Source of the DNA: Desulfuromonadales bacterium
Lineage (GTDB): Bacteria; Desulfobacterota; Desulfuromonadia; Geobacterales; Pseudopelobacteraceae
DNA length: 22,370 nucleotides
Direction: 5' to 3'
Assembly: GCA_015688915.1 (NCBI GenBank)
Contig: JAATGX010000270.1
Span: 1 to 22,370, forward strand
Position 1 is the first letter of the stretch; each line of letters opens with the position of its first letter. Shown here one piece after another: positions 5,544-14,022 of the stretch. A program made the position numbers and the translations under genes. The notes under the pieces were generated by a model. That model made no database searches. It saw only the letters and a program-made list of their open reading frames with translations, and had not been told where the DNA came from.

Positions 5544-7850
5544 CTAAAAGAGGCTGCCGATGGAAAATTCAATTCTGCCGCTCTGGCTGTCTATGTCCCT
5601 GCGCGGGTTGAGGGGGATGCCGTATTCGAGCCGAAGCGGTCCCATGGGCGAGGCCCAGCGAATGCCGGCGCCGTAGCTCATCAGTGCCGAACTGAACATG
5701 GCCTGGTTCTCGCCATAGGCATTGCCCGCGTCAAAGAACGCCACCCCCTTGATGCCCATGTCCTGAAGGATTGGAAAGGTTATCTCGGCATTGCCGAAGA
5801 CTTCCTTGTTGCCTCCCAGGTATACGGTAGTCGGGACGCCATTGGCATCGTATGCCGTGCTGGTGGGGGAAACCGTGCGAGCCCGGTAACCGCGCAACGA
5901 ACCGATCCCGCCCAGGTAGAATTTTTCGTCGATCGGCACCTTTTTGCCGGCCTCCGTTATATACCCCAGGGTGAGCTTGGAGATAAAAACTACCTTTTTG
6001 TAAAGTGGGTAGAACCATGCATGGTCGGTGGTAAAGCGGGCATACTTGTTATTGCCCCCCAGGCCCGCATATTCGACGGTAACGCTGTTCATCATGCCGC
6101 TGGACGGGTCGAGCCGGTAGTCGGTGGTGTTGCTGGTGAGACTGCCGCTGATCGAGCTTGTTGTCGTGCTCCCTTCCTGGAGGTCCGGAAAAAGCAGGGG
6201 GGCCATGGCAATGGCGGAGTTGACGTCATAGATGTCCTTGACCTCGTACTTATATAACAAGAAGGTGCCCAGGAAGTCGTTGATCGGATAACCGGCCTTG
6301 ATGTCGCCGCCGATCAGGCGCCGGCTGAAATCGATGTAATCGCGTTCCGAACGGTAGACGTCAGCGCCGAGGGTCCACTTGGTATCGAGAAAATACGGAT
6401 CTGTCAGGCCCACGGAGTAGGTGGAGGACCTGCCGCCGATGGAGGCGGACAGGTTGGCCTTGAGCCCCAAGCCGAGAAAGTTGCTCTGCTGGACCGAACC
6501 CTGGCCGATGATTCCGTCCAGGGAACTGTAGCCGCCACCGACGCTGAAGGTACCGGTCGGTTTTTCCTTGACGTTCACATTGACGTTGAGCTTGTCGCTG
6601 GCGCTCCCCTTGGCGGTGGCGACGGTGGCCTCCTCGAAATAGCCCAGGTTCATCAGGTTCTGTTTGCTTTGCTTGATGCCGGTGGCGCTGTAGAGTTCGC
6701 CTTCCATCAGCCGCAATTCGCGACGGACAACCTTGTCGCGCGTTTTGGGGTTGCCGGCAATCGCTATGCGTTCGATGTGGACCAACTCTCCCTTCTCCAT
6801 ATCGAAGGTCAGGTCGATGGTCTTTTTGTCCGGATTGGACTTGATGAGCGGGTTGGCATTGGCAAAAGCGTACCCCTTGTCGCCGTAGGCATCGGTCAGG
6901 GTTGATATGTCGCTGCGCAGGGTCGCCCGACTGAATATTTCGCCCGGCTCGCTTTTGAGCTTTTTGCGCAGATCGCCCTCCGATTCCAGCAGATCTCCCT
7001 TGAAACCGATGGTATCCACCTTGTACTGATCGCCTTCGGTGATGCCGACAAAGACTTCCAGGGCGTCCTTCGCGTTGGTGAGCCTGACCGTCGGTTCACC
7101 CACCTTGACGTTGATATAGCCATTGTTCAGGTAGTGGTCGGTAAGAATCAGGGCGTCGTTCTTGAGCACCTCTTCCTTGTAGGTCCCGGCGCCGGTCAAC
7201 CACGACAGGAACCATTTCTGCTTGGTCTCCATGATCCCGCGCAGTTTCCGATTGCTGAAGGCCTTGTTGCCGTCGAAATGGATGGTACTGATAAGGATCT
7301 TTTTTCCCTCGGTGACCTTGAAGGTTACCACCAGTTCGGCGGAGGACCGCTTGTCGATGACCGGAGTAACCTCTACAAGGTAATACCCCTCGTCAGTATA
7401 GAGCTTCCTGATCTTGGCCGTCGACTTGTCCAGGTCTTTTTGGGAGAAAATGGCATTCTGACGAAGTTCAAGCGCCTCCTTCAGCTTATCTGACTTCAAC
7501 TCCTTGTTGCCCTCGAACCTGATGTCGCGGACGATCGGTTTTTCCCGTACCGTGTAGATCAGCACCATCCCTTTGTCAAGCTCTTCCGTTGAAGCCTGGA
7601 CATCCTGAAAGTGCCCCAGCTTGTAGATCGCACGGAGGTCGGCATCGGTTTTGTCGGCGTAGAGCGTGTCGCCTGCCTTCATCTTGACGACGTTGAGGAT
7701 CGCCGTCGCTTCAATGCGCTTATTCCCATTGATGATGACCGCGACGATCTTTTCTCCCTCGGCGAAGACGGCGCCGGCGCAGAATAGCTGCGCCATGAAA
7801 ATGGCCATGAATAGAAACGATGATATGGGCACTCTTCCCCCGCGAGCCAT
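5544..7850 (-). CDS. bamA: Outer-membrane assembly factor BamA
   Basis: BamA (768 residues) inserts beta-barrel proteins into the outer membrane. A signal peptide (about 1-30, ending GAVFA) is followed by five POTRA domains at roughly 32-103, 104-182, 185-273, 276-353 and 356-430, then the Omp85 barrel from about 435. The loop-6 motif appears as GGIGSLRGYR (647-656; the family form is VRGF/Y). The protein ends in FSIGSLF, a C-terminal aromatic beta-signal. The start overlaps the lolD stop by one base (TAATG), so translation is coupled; a Met at residue 15 would shorten the signal peptide. The downstream gene is the chaperone skp, a functional partner. Confidence 0.96.
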   Translation of the reverse strand: MARGGRVPISSFLFMAIFMAQLFCAGAVFAEGEKIVAVIINGNKRIEATAILNVVKMKAGDTLYADKTDADLRAIYKLGHFQDVQASTEELDKGMVLIYTVREKPIVRDIRFEGNKELKSDKLKEALELRQNAIFSQKDLDKSTAKIRKLYTDEGYYLVEVTPVIDKRSSAELVVTFKVTEGKKILISTIHFDGNKAFSNRKLRGIMETKQKWFLSWLTGAGTYKEEVLKNDALILTDHYLNNGYINVKVGEPTVRLTNAKDALEVFVGITEGDQYKVDTIGFKGDLLESEGDLRKKLKSEPGEIFSRATLRSDISTLTDAYGDKGYAFANANPLIKSNPDKKTIDLTFDMEKGELVHIERIAIAGNPKTRDKVVRRELRLMEGELYSATGIKQSKQNLMNLGYFEEATVATAKGSASDKLNVNVNVKEKPTGTFSVGGGYSSLDGIIGQGSVQQSNFLGLGLKANLSASIGGRSSTYSVGLTDPYFLDTKWTLGADVYRSERDYIDFSRRLIGGDIKAGYPINDFLGTFLLYKYEVKDIYDVNSAIAMAPLLFPDLQEGSTTTSSISGSLTSNTTDYRLDPSSGMMNSVTVEYAGLGGNNKYARFTTDHAWFYPLYKKVVFISKLTLGYITEAGKKVPIDEKFYLGGIGSLRGYRARTVSPTSTAYDANGVPTTVYLGGNKEVFGNAEITFPILQDMGIKGVAFFDAGNAYGENQAMFSSALMSYGAGIRWASPMGPLRLEYGIPLNPRRDIDSQSGRIEFSIGSLF

Positions 7851-8527
7851 TAAAATTGATCCAACCTTCCGTCAGTAAGTCGAACGACACGCCCCATGGC
7901 GGCAGCCAGGCGCTCGTTATGGGTTACCACCACCAGGGTCAGTCCCTTTTTCTCTTGCAGGCCGGCCAGCAGGGCATGTACACCCTCACTGGTTTTCATG
8001 TCCAGGTTGCCGGTCGGTTCATCCGCCAACAGCAGCTCTGGCGACAGGGCCAGGGCGCGTGCAATGGCCACCCGCTGTTGCTCGCCACCCGACAGTTCTC
8101 CCGGACGGTGGGCCAGGCGATGCGCCAGTCCCACATCCGCCAGCAGTTCCTCCGCCTCCGACCGGGCTTTCTCCTTCGGCACCCTGGCGATCAGGGCCGG
8201 CATCATCACGTTCTCCAGGGCGGTGAACTCGGGCAGCAGGTGATGGAACTGGAAAACGAAGCCGATGCTCCTGTTGCGGAACAGCGCCAGTTCCCGGTCG
8301 CTTTTGCGAAAGATGTCCTCACCCTGATACAGGATCGTCCCCTCGGTCGGACGGTCCAATGCGCCCAACAGGTGCAGCAGGGTGCTCTTCCCCGCCCCGG
8401 ACGCCCCCACCAGGGCGACGGTCGTCCCCTGTTCCAGCTCCAGGTCGATCCCTTTGAGAACCTCCACCCGGTTGGGGCCGGTGTGGTAGGTCTTGCCGAG
8501 GCCGCGCACCTCCAGAATATTACTCAT
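7850..8527 (-). CDS. lolD: Lipoprotein-release ABC transporter ATPase LolD
   Basis: LolD (225 residues) is the ATPase that powers extraction of outer-membrane lipoproteins from the inner membrane for hand-over to LolA. Visible ABC motifs are Walker A GASGAGKST (41-49), the Q-loop VFQFHHLLPEFTALENVMMP (91-110, with LolD-typical sequence), signature LSGGEQQRVAIARAL (145-159), Walker B LLLADEPTGNLD (165-176) and H-loop H203. The frame is open further upstream, but the ATG at 8527 gives the standard start MSNILEVRGLGKTY. It overlaps the lolC/E stop by 8 bases. The stop shares one base with the bamA start, placing lipoprotein sorting and barrel assembly in one transcript. Confidence 0.95.
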   Translation of the reverse strand: MSNILEVRGLGKTYHTGPNRVEVLKGIDLELEQGTTVALVGASGAGKSTLLHLLGALDRPTEGTILYQGEDIFRKSDRELALFRNRSIGFVFQFHHLLPEFTALENVMMPALIARVPKEKARSEAEELLADVGLAHRLAHRPGELSGGEQQRVAIARALALSPELLLADEPTGNLDMKTSEGVHALLAGLQEKKGLTLVVVTHNERLAAAMGRVVRLTDGRLDQF

Positions 8528-9782
8528 AGCGCAGGGCCTCCGCCGGCAGCATTCTCGACGCCTGCCAGGCGGGATACAAGGTGGCGACAAAGGAGATCAG
8601 CACCGCCGTGACCGAGATCAGCACCACGTCGGACGGAATCACCTGCGATGGAAAATGGTCCAGATAATAGATGTCCTTGCTGAAAAAATTCTGTCCGGTG
8701 ACCTTCTGGATGACGTTGATGACCGGTTCCAGGTTATGGGCCACCAACAGTCCCGAAACCACCCCCAGGATGGTGCCGGTAACGCCGATGATCAGCCCTT
8801 CCAGAACGAAGATCTTCATGATGCTGGCACCCGTGGCCCCCATGGACTTGAGGATGGCGATGTCCCGGGTCTTCTCCATGACCACCATGAACAGGGTCGA
8901 GGCTATGCCGAAGGCCGCCACCAGCACGATCAGGGTCAGGATGATGAACATGACGACCTTCTCGGTCTTGAGGGCAAACAGGATGTTGTGGTTCATCTGC
9001 ATCCAGTCCCGGGCGTAATAATCCTGTCCCAGCATGGCGTTGATACTGCGGGCCAACTCGCCGGTGCGGTAGACGTCCGCGACCTTTATCTGAATGCCGG
9101 TGACCGTATCTCCCAGGTCGAAGAACGCCTGCGCCTGGGCCAGGCTGACATAGGCCAGGGTCGAATCATACTCGAACATGCCGGTATTGAAGATGCCGAT
9201 CACCCGGAACGGCCTCATCTTGGGCATCATCCCCAGCGGGGTGATGTTGCCGATGGGGGAGACGACGTTGATCTTGTCTCCCACGGAGATGTCGAGGTGT
9301 TTGGCCAGTTCCTTGCCCAGGATCAGCCCCGGCACGGCATTGGGGCCGTCGTCGGGTTGGGGGTCGAGTCTGTCGATATTCCCCTCGACCACCGATTTGC
9401 TCAGTCGCGTAACCAGCCGGTCGGATGTAACGTCGATCCCCCGCAGTACCACGCCGGAGACGTTTTTGCCGGTGGAGAGCATGACCTGGTTATAGATGAA
9501 GGGGGTGGTGGCGACCACCTCCTTGAGCCCCTTGAGCCGCTCCATGATCTGGCGGTAATCGTCCATGGGGGTGCCGCTCTTGACGACCACGACATGGGCG
9601 TTCGTGCCCAGGATCTTTTCCTTGAGGTCCTCCTCGAAGCCGGTCATGACCGCCAGCACCACGATCAGCGCCATGACCCCCAGTGTTACCCCGGCGGTGG
9701 AGATGAAGGTGATGATGGAAATAAAGGTCGATTTACGCTTGGCCTTGAGATAGCGCAGTCCGATAAAAAGTTCAAAGGGCAT
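8520..9782 (-). CDS. lolC: Lipoprotein-release transporter permease LolC/LolE
   Basis: A 420-residue LolC/LolE-type permease with the MacB/FtsX fold. A first membrane segment at about 20-45 is followed by a large periplasmic domain (about 48-265), then three membrane segments near 275-300, 320-345 and 385-405. The N-terminus FELFIGLRYLKAKRKSTFISIIT is characteristic of the family, as is the cytoplasmic coupling stretch EKTRDIAILKSMGATGASIMKIF. It works with LolD, whose start overlaps its stop by 8 bases. Only one permease gene is present here, so the transporter may be a homodimer or a LolF-like form; sequence alone does not separate LolC from LolE. The 86-base gap to lysS is mostly a palindromic repeat, and only a weak AGGT precedes the ATG. 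Confidence 0.92.
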   Translation of the reverse strand: MPFELFIGLRYLKAKRKSTFISIITFISTAGVTLGVMALIVVLAVMTGFEEDLKEKILGTNAHVVVVKSGTPMDDYRQIMERLKGLKEVVATTPFIYNQVMLSTGKNVSGVVLRGIDVTSDRLVTRLSKSVVEGNIDRLDPQPDDGPNAVPGLILGKELAKHLDISVGDKINVVSPIGNITPLGMMPKMRPFRVIGIFNTGMFEYDSTLAYVSLAQAQAFFDLGDTVTGIQIKVADVYRTGELARSINAMLGQDYYARDWMQMNHNILFALKTEKVVMFIILTLIVLVAAFGIASTLFMVVMEKTRDIAILKSMGATGASIMKIFVLEGLIIGVTGTILGVVSGLLVAHNLEPVINVIQKVTGQNFFSKDIYYLDHFPSQVIPSDVVLISVTAVLISFVATLYPAWQASRMLPAEALRYE

Positions 9783-9794
9783 GTAATAAACCTA

Positions 9795-9867
9795 AGGGAC
9801 TGGGGATCAGGGATTGGGGACCGGCAAAGGCTTTTACCAATCCCCCGTCCCCAGTTACCGGTCCCTG
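9795..9867. repeat. GGGACTGGGGA-type palindromic repeat between lysS and lolC
   Basis: The left arm (9795-9824) starts AGGGACTGGGGATCAGGGAT and ends GGGGACCGG. The right arm (9836-9867), read on the opposite strand, starts CAGGGACCGGTAACTGGGGA and ends GGGATTGGT. The arms are imperfect inverted copies made of short GGGA-rich direct repeats. The element fills 73 of the 86 bases between the lysS stop and the lolC start, inside what looks like a continuous operon. Confidence 0.75.
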
Positions 9868-9868
9868 T

Positions 9869-11344
9869 CTATTTTTCTTTCCGCAATTGCGGGAAGAGGA
9901 TCACATCACGGATGGAAGCCGAGTCGGTCAGGAGCATTACCAGCCGATCAATGCCGATCCCTTCGCCGGCCGTGGGGGGCAGGCCGTATTCCAGGGCGCG
10001 GACGTAATCCTCATCCATGTAATGCGCCTCCTCGTCCCCCTTCGCCTTCTCGGCCACTTGGGACAGAAAGCGTTCCTTCTGGTCAACCGGATCGTTCAGC
10101 TCGGAAAAGGCGTTGGCGATCTCGCGCCCGCCGATGATCAGTTCGAAACGGTCGACGATCTCCGGGTTGTGGTCGTTCTTGCGCGACAACGGCGAAACCT
10201 CGGTCGGGTAGGCCGTGATGAAGGTCGGCTGGATCAGCTTGTGTTCCACGATCTCGTCAAAAATCTCCATGATCAGTTTGCCGTGGCCGATGTCGTCCGG
10301 CAGGTCCAGACCGATGCTCCTGGCATAGGCCAGGGTCAGGTCGCGGTCGTCCAGCCGCTTGGCATCGATGTCGCCGTATTCCAGGATGGCATCCCGCACG
10401 GTCAGGCGTTTCCAGGGGCGTTGGAAGCTGATGTCGAGTCCCTGGTAGCCGAAGTCCAGGGTGCCGAGAACTTCCTGGGCCACATGGCAGAACAGTTCCT
10501 CGGTAAAATCCATCAGGTCCTCAAAGGTGGCATAGGCCTGGTAGAATTCCATCATGGTGAACTCGGGGTTGTGACGTACCGAGATCCCTTCGTTCCTGAA
10601 GTTGCGGTTGATCTCGAATACCCGGTCCATGCCGCCCACCACCAGGCGCTTCAGGTACAGTTCCGGCGCAATGCGCAGGTAAAGCTGCATATCCAGGGCG
10701 TTATGGTGGGTGATGAACGGCTTGGCCGTGGCGCCGCCCGGGATCGGCTGCATCATGGGGGTCTCGACCTCCAGGAAGTCGCGGGAGGTCATGAAGGCGC
10801 GGATCAGGTTGACGATGCGGGAACGCTTGATGAAGATCTCGCGGGCCTCGGGATTGACGATCAGGTCCACGTAGCGCTGGCGGTAGCGGGTCTCCACGTC
10901 GGTCAGGCCGTGGAACTTTTCCGGCAGGGGGTGCAGCGACTTGACCAGCAGGCGGATGCTTGTGACATGCAGCGACAGTTCACCGGTCTTAGTGCGGAAG
11001 GGGTACCCCTCGGCGCCGACGATATCGCCGATGTCGAGGGTTTCGAAGCTGGCAAAGGCCTCGTCGCCGATCTCGTCCTTCTTGACGTAGAGCTGGATGC
11101 GGCCCTTGCGGTCCTGGAGCTGGATAAAGGCTGCCTTGCCAAAGGAACGGCGCGCCAAGATACGCCCGGCCACCACGAATTGCTCGTGGCCGGCGTCGAC
11201 CTGTTCCTGATCGCCGTAGGCGGTAAAGACATCGGCCGAGGTATGGCGGGGCCGGAAATCGTTGGGATAGGGGTTGATACCCGCCTCCCAGAGGGTGTCC
11301 ACCTTGCGTCGTCTCTGGAGCAGCAGTTCGCTGAGTTCTTCCAT
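9869..11344 (-). CDS. lysS: Lysyl-tRNA synthetase, class II
   Basis: LysS (491 residues) charges tRNA-Lys in the cytoplasm. The N-terminal OB-fold anticodon-binding domain spans about 55-135 (VVAGRILARRSFGKAAFIQL). The class II catalytic domain follows: motif 1 region RYRQRYVDLIVNPEARE (153-169), motif 2 FEINRNFRNEGISVRHNPEF (243-262), and motif 3 GIGIDRLVMLLTDSASIRDV near the C-terminus. It is the first gene of the envelope block. A sigma-70-like promoter lies at 11404-11432, about 60 bases before the start, immediately downstream of the terminator of the RNase gene. The ATG at 11344 has only a distant AAAGG; the N-terminus MEELSELLLQRRRKVDTLWE fits the family. Confidence 0.97.
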   Translation of the reverse strand: MEELSELLLQRRRKVDTLWEAGINPYPNDFRPRHTSADVFTAYGDQEQVDAGHEQFVVAGRILARRSFGKAAFIQLQDRKGRIQLYVKKDEIGDEAFASFETLDIGDIVGAEGYPFRTKTGELSLHVTSIRLLVKSLHPLPEKFHGLTDVETRYRQRYVDLIVNPEAREIFIKRSRIVNLIRAFMTSRDFLEVETPMMQPIPGGATAKPFITHHNALDMQLYLRIAPELYLKRLVVGGMDRVFEINRNFRNEGISVRHNPEFTMMEFYQAYATFEDLMDFTEELFCHVAQEVLGTLDFGYQGLDISFQRPWKRLTVRDAILEYGDIDAKRLDDRDLTLAYARSIGLDLPDDIGHGKLIMEIFDEIVEHKLIQPTFITAYPTEVSPLSRKNDHNPEIVDRFELIIGGREIANAFSELNDPVDQKERFLSQVAEKAKGDEEAHYMDEDYVRALEYGLPPTAGEGIGIDRLVMLLTDSASIRDVILFPQLRKEK

Positions 11345-11403
11345 CGTGATCTGGTCAGCCTTTCTTGGTAGCAGGTCATGAAGTGCCTGGGGAAGGGCAG
11401 ATA

Positions 11404-11432
11404 AAAATATCGTTGAAGCATCGCTACGTCAA
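11404..11432 (-). promoter_or_regulatory. Sigma-70-like promoter for the lysS-lol-bam-lpx block
   Basis: On the minus strand TTGACG (11432-11427) is followed by a 17-base spacer and TATTTT (11409-11404). Both hexamers are close to consensus. The -35 box begins directly after the T-run of the RNase terminator, so the preceding unit ends and this one starts within a few bases. The predicted transcript starts near 11397, about 50 bases before lysS. Confidence 0.65.
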
Positions 11433-11433
11433 G

Positions 11434-11466
11434 AAAAAAAGGGGGGCGTCCGGTAGGGCGCCCCCT
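11434..11466 (-). terminator. Rho-independent terminator of the RNase E/G gene
   Basis: Downstream of the RNase stop (11475) the minus strand reads GGGGGCG-CCCTACCGGA-CGCCCCCC followed by seven T. The stem is seven or more GC pairs, a textbook intrinsic terminator on the minus strand. Confidence 0.9.
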
Positions 11467-11474
11467 GGTGTAAT

Positions 11475-13871
11475 TTATTTGTTTTCTTCGGTTTTTTTTG
11501 AGCGCCGCGGCCGCGGAACCGGTTTTGGTTTCTCCTGTGGAGCTTCAGCGCTTTCGACGGCCGGTTCGGCAACCTTCTTGGCTGTCGAGCCGCGCGGTTT
11601 TCTGGGAACGGGAGCCTTGGCCGCCGGTTTGGCAACCACCGGTTCCGCCGCAACAGGCGCTGTCTCGGCAGGTTTTGGCTCGGCCGTCTTCTTTGCCCGT
11701 ACCGTCTTGGCCGGCTTCGGTTTCTCCGATACCGCCGCTACCGTTTTCGGCGCCTTTGCCGCCAGTTTTGGCTTCGGCTTGACGGAGCTGACGGAGCCTT
11801 CCGTGCTCTCTACCGGTGCGGTTTGAGTGGCTATCTCGGCCGTCTCGGGCCCCCCGGTCCCTTCTTCGTCCTTGCGCCCCCGGCTCCGTCTCCGCTGCTT
11901 CGGTTTGGCGGCTTCTTCGACGGTCGCGTCACCCTCTTCGGCAACGGTTTCCGGGACAGGTTCCGGCGCGGAGACGGGCGTTTCCTCCGATATGGCCCCG
12001 GGTGCGGCCTCGCCCACATGTTTCTTCTTTCTGCGGCGGCGCTTGCGTTTCTTGCCCGCTTCGGACGGGGCACCGGCTTCGCCGGCCTCGACCTCGTCCG
12101 CGGCTTCATGAACGGGGTTCTCCTCTTCCTGGTGAGCGGCGGGTTGTTGAAGCTGCTGCTCCACCTGTCCGGCCCCGGCTGCGCCTTCGACGCCCTGTTT
12201 CTTCTTCTTGCGGCGGCGCTTTCGCTTCTTGCCTCCCTCGCCCATGGCGCCTTCCTCGGCGGCCTGTTCCGCAGCCGGAAGCGGTGCGTGAACCGTTTGC
12301 GGCGGGGCGGTAACCTTGTGCGCCTCCTCGGCTTCGGCCTCGGACTTGAGCACGTCGGCCATGTGCGGCTTGTCGCGTTTGACGATCTCCAGTTCCAGTT
12401 GGTTGAGCAGGAAGGAGGTCTTACCCTTGACCGTCACTTCGATATCGTAATCGTTCTCGATCTGGGTCAGTTCGCGCTTCTTGCGGTTGAGCAGGTAGTA
12501 GGCCACCTCCAGCGGCAGGCCGCCGCGCACCTCGGCCACGGTCCCTTTGGCCGCGGCGGCATGCACCTTGCGCAGGAAGGAGAGGGCCATGGCCTCCACC
12601 GACTTGACCTTGCCGCGCCCCTCGCAGTGGGGGCATGACAGGTGAATGGCGTCGTTCAGGGTCTTGGCGATGCGCTGGCGCGACATCTCCAGGATGCCGA
12701 ACTCGGAGATGCGTCCCAGGTTGACCCGGGCCTTGTCCATCTTGAGGGCGTTCTTGAGGACCTTCTCCACGTCGCTGTTGTGTTTCCGTTCACGCATGTC
12801 GATGAAGTCGATCACGATCAGGCCGCCCAGGTCGCGCAGGCGGAGCTGGCGGGCCACCTCCTCGGCGGCCTCCATGTTGGTCTTGAAGGCCGTGTCCTCG
12901 ACACCGCGCTCGCCGCTGGATTTGCCCGAGTTGACGTCGATGGAAACCAGCGCCTCGGTCGGCTCGATGATCAGCGAACCGCCCGAGGGGAGGGCGACGC
13001 GCTTCTCGTAGATCTGGTCGATCTGCTCTTCCAGTTGGAAGCGCGAGAAGATCGGGCGTTTTTCCTTGTGCAGCTTGACCAGTTTCTCGCATTTGGGCAT
13101 GGTCTCGCGGAAGAACTCCTTGGCTTCACGGTAGGCGTCCTTGCTGTCCACCAACACCTCATCGATGTCGTCGGAAAAATAGTCGCGGATGGTGCGGATG
13201 ATCAGTCCCCTGTCGCGGTAGACCTCGCCCGCCCCCTTGATCTCGGCCGCCTGCTGTTTGATGCCTTCGTAAAGCTCCAGCAGGTTGTCCAGGTCCTTTT
13301 TCAGCTCTTCCGGTGTGCGGCCGACCGCCTCGGTGCGGATGATGTAGCCGATCCCCTCGGGGATGTTCATGTCGGCCACGATACCCTTCAGTTTCTTGCG
13401 TTCACCCTCCTGCTCCACCTTGCGGGAGATGCCGGTGGAATCGCTGCCCGGCATGATCACCATGTACCGTCCCGGCAGGGAAATGTAGCTGGTCAGGGCC
13501 GACCCCTTGTTGTCGCGCTCGTCCTTTTCCACCTGGACGATCAACTCCTGGCCGCGTCGCAGCACCTCCTGGATACGGGGCCGCCGCTTGCGCTGGTCCT
13601 CCGGGACATCGTCGCGCCATTGCCAGAAATCGGGGTGCAGTTCCCCCATCTGAAGGAAGCCCGGTTTGGCGCGGCCGATATCGACGAAGGCGGCCTGCAG
13701 GCCCGGCTCCACCCGCAGCACCACCCCCTTGTAGATATTCCCTTTGGTCTGTTCCTTGCCGCTGATCTCGATGTTCAGTTCCATCAAGCGGCCGTCATGC
13801 ACGATGGCCACACGGGCCTCCTCCGGGTGCATGACATTGATCAGCATCTTTTTGCTTACGGTAGTGCTCAT
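11475..13871 (-). CDS. RNase E/G family ribonuclease with long basic C-terminal tail
   Basis: A 798-residue Rne/Rng endoribonuclease for mRNA decay and rRNA/tRNA processing. An S1 RNA-binding domain (about 35-130) carries an extra charged insert (DFWQWRDDVPEDQRKRRPRI, 81-100). The catalytic core has D312 in VSIDVNSGKSSG and D355 in VIDFIDMRERKHN, matching E. coli D303 and D346. The Zn-link is SCPHCEGRG (C413, C416). After about residue 505 the chain is low-complexity, rich in Ala, Glu, Pro and Lys. It holds three arginine/lysine blocks (548-558, 607-617, 657-667) that probably bind RNA or partner proteins, as in RNase E scaffolds. Upstream codons in frame begin at 13904, but the ATG at 13871 has AAGGGA eight bases before it. 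It has its own promoter and terminator. Confidence 0.93.
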   Translation of the reverse strand: MSTTVSKKMLINVMHPEEARVAIVHDGRLMELNIEISGKEQTKGNIYKGVVLRVEPGLQAAFVDIGRAKPGFLQMGELHPDFWQWRDDVPEDQRKRRPRIQEVLRRGQELIVQVEKDERDNKGSALTSYISLPGRYMVIMPGSDSTGISRKVEQEGERKKLKGIVADMNIPEGIGYIIRTEAVGRTPEELKKDLDNLLELYEGIKQQAAEIKGAGEVYRDRGLIIRTIRDYFSDDIDEVLVDSKDAYREAKEFFRETMPKCEKLVKLHKEKRPIFSRFQLEEQIDQIYEKRVALPSGGSLIIEPTEALVSIDVNSGKSSGERGVEDTAFKTNMEAAEEVARQLRLRDLGGLIVIDFIDMRERKHNSDVEKVLKNALKMDKARVNLGRISEFGILEMSRQRIAKTLNDAIHLSCPHCEGRGKVKSVEAMALSFLRKVHAAAAKGTVAEVRGGLPLEVAYYLLNRKKRELTQIENDYDIEVTVKGKTSFLLNQLELEIVKRDKPHMADVLKSEAEAEEAHKVTAPPQTVHAPLPAAEQAAEEGAMGEGGKKRKRRRKKKKQGVEGAAGAGQVEQQLQQPAAHQEEENPVHEAADEVEAGEAGAPSEAGKKRKRRRRKKKHVGEAAPGAISEETPVSAPEPVPETVAEEGDATVEEAAKPKQRRRSRGRKDEEGTGGPETAEIATQTAPVESTEGSVSSVKPKPKLAAKAPKTVAAVSEKPKPAKTVRAKKTAEPKPAETAPVAAEPVVAKPAAKAPVPRKPRGSTAKKVAEPAVESAEAPQEKPKPVPRPRRSKKTEENK

Positions 13872-13924
13872 TGCAAATATCCCTTTCGCGTGAATCCGCC
13901 TCACGTGTCGTCTAAAATTAACGA

Positions 13925-13952
13925 ATTATATCGTTATTTGCGTCGAAAGCAA
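13925..13952 (-). promoter_or_regulatory. Putative promoter of the RNase E/G gene
   Basis: The minus strand has TTGCTT (13952-13947), a 16-base spacer and a perfect TATAAT (13930-13925). The -10 box sits in an inverted repeat AACGA-TATAAT-TCGTT. The predicted start lies near 13918, about 47 bases before the ATG. RNase E genes are often feedback-regulated through their leaders, but nothing in this short leader proves it. Confidence 0.6.
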
Positions 13953-14022
13953 CGGAAAAGGGATAACGGGGCGGAATTACAGCCTGGAAATGGGGCAGGC
14001 AAGGTCTCAGGCCTGAATTCAT

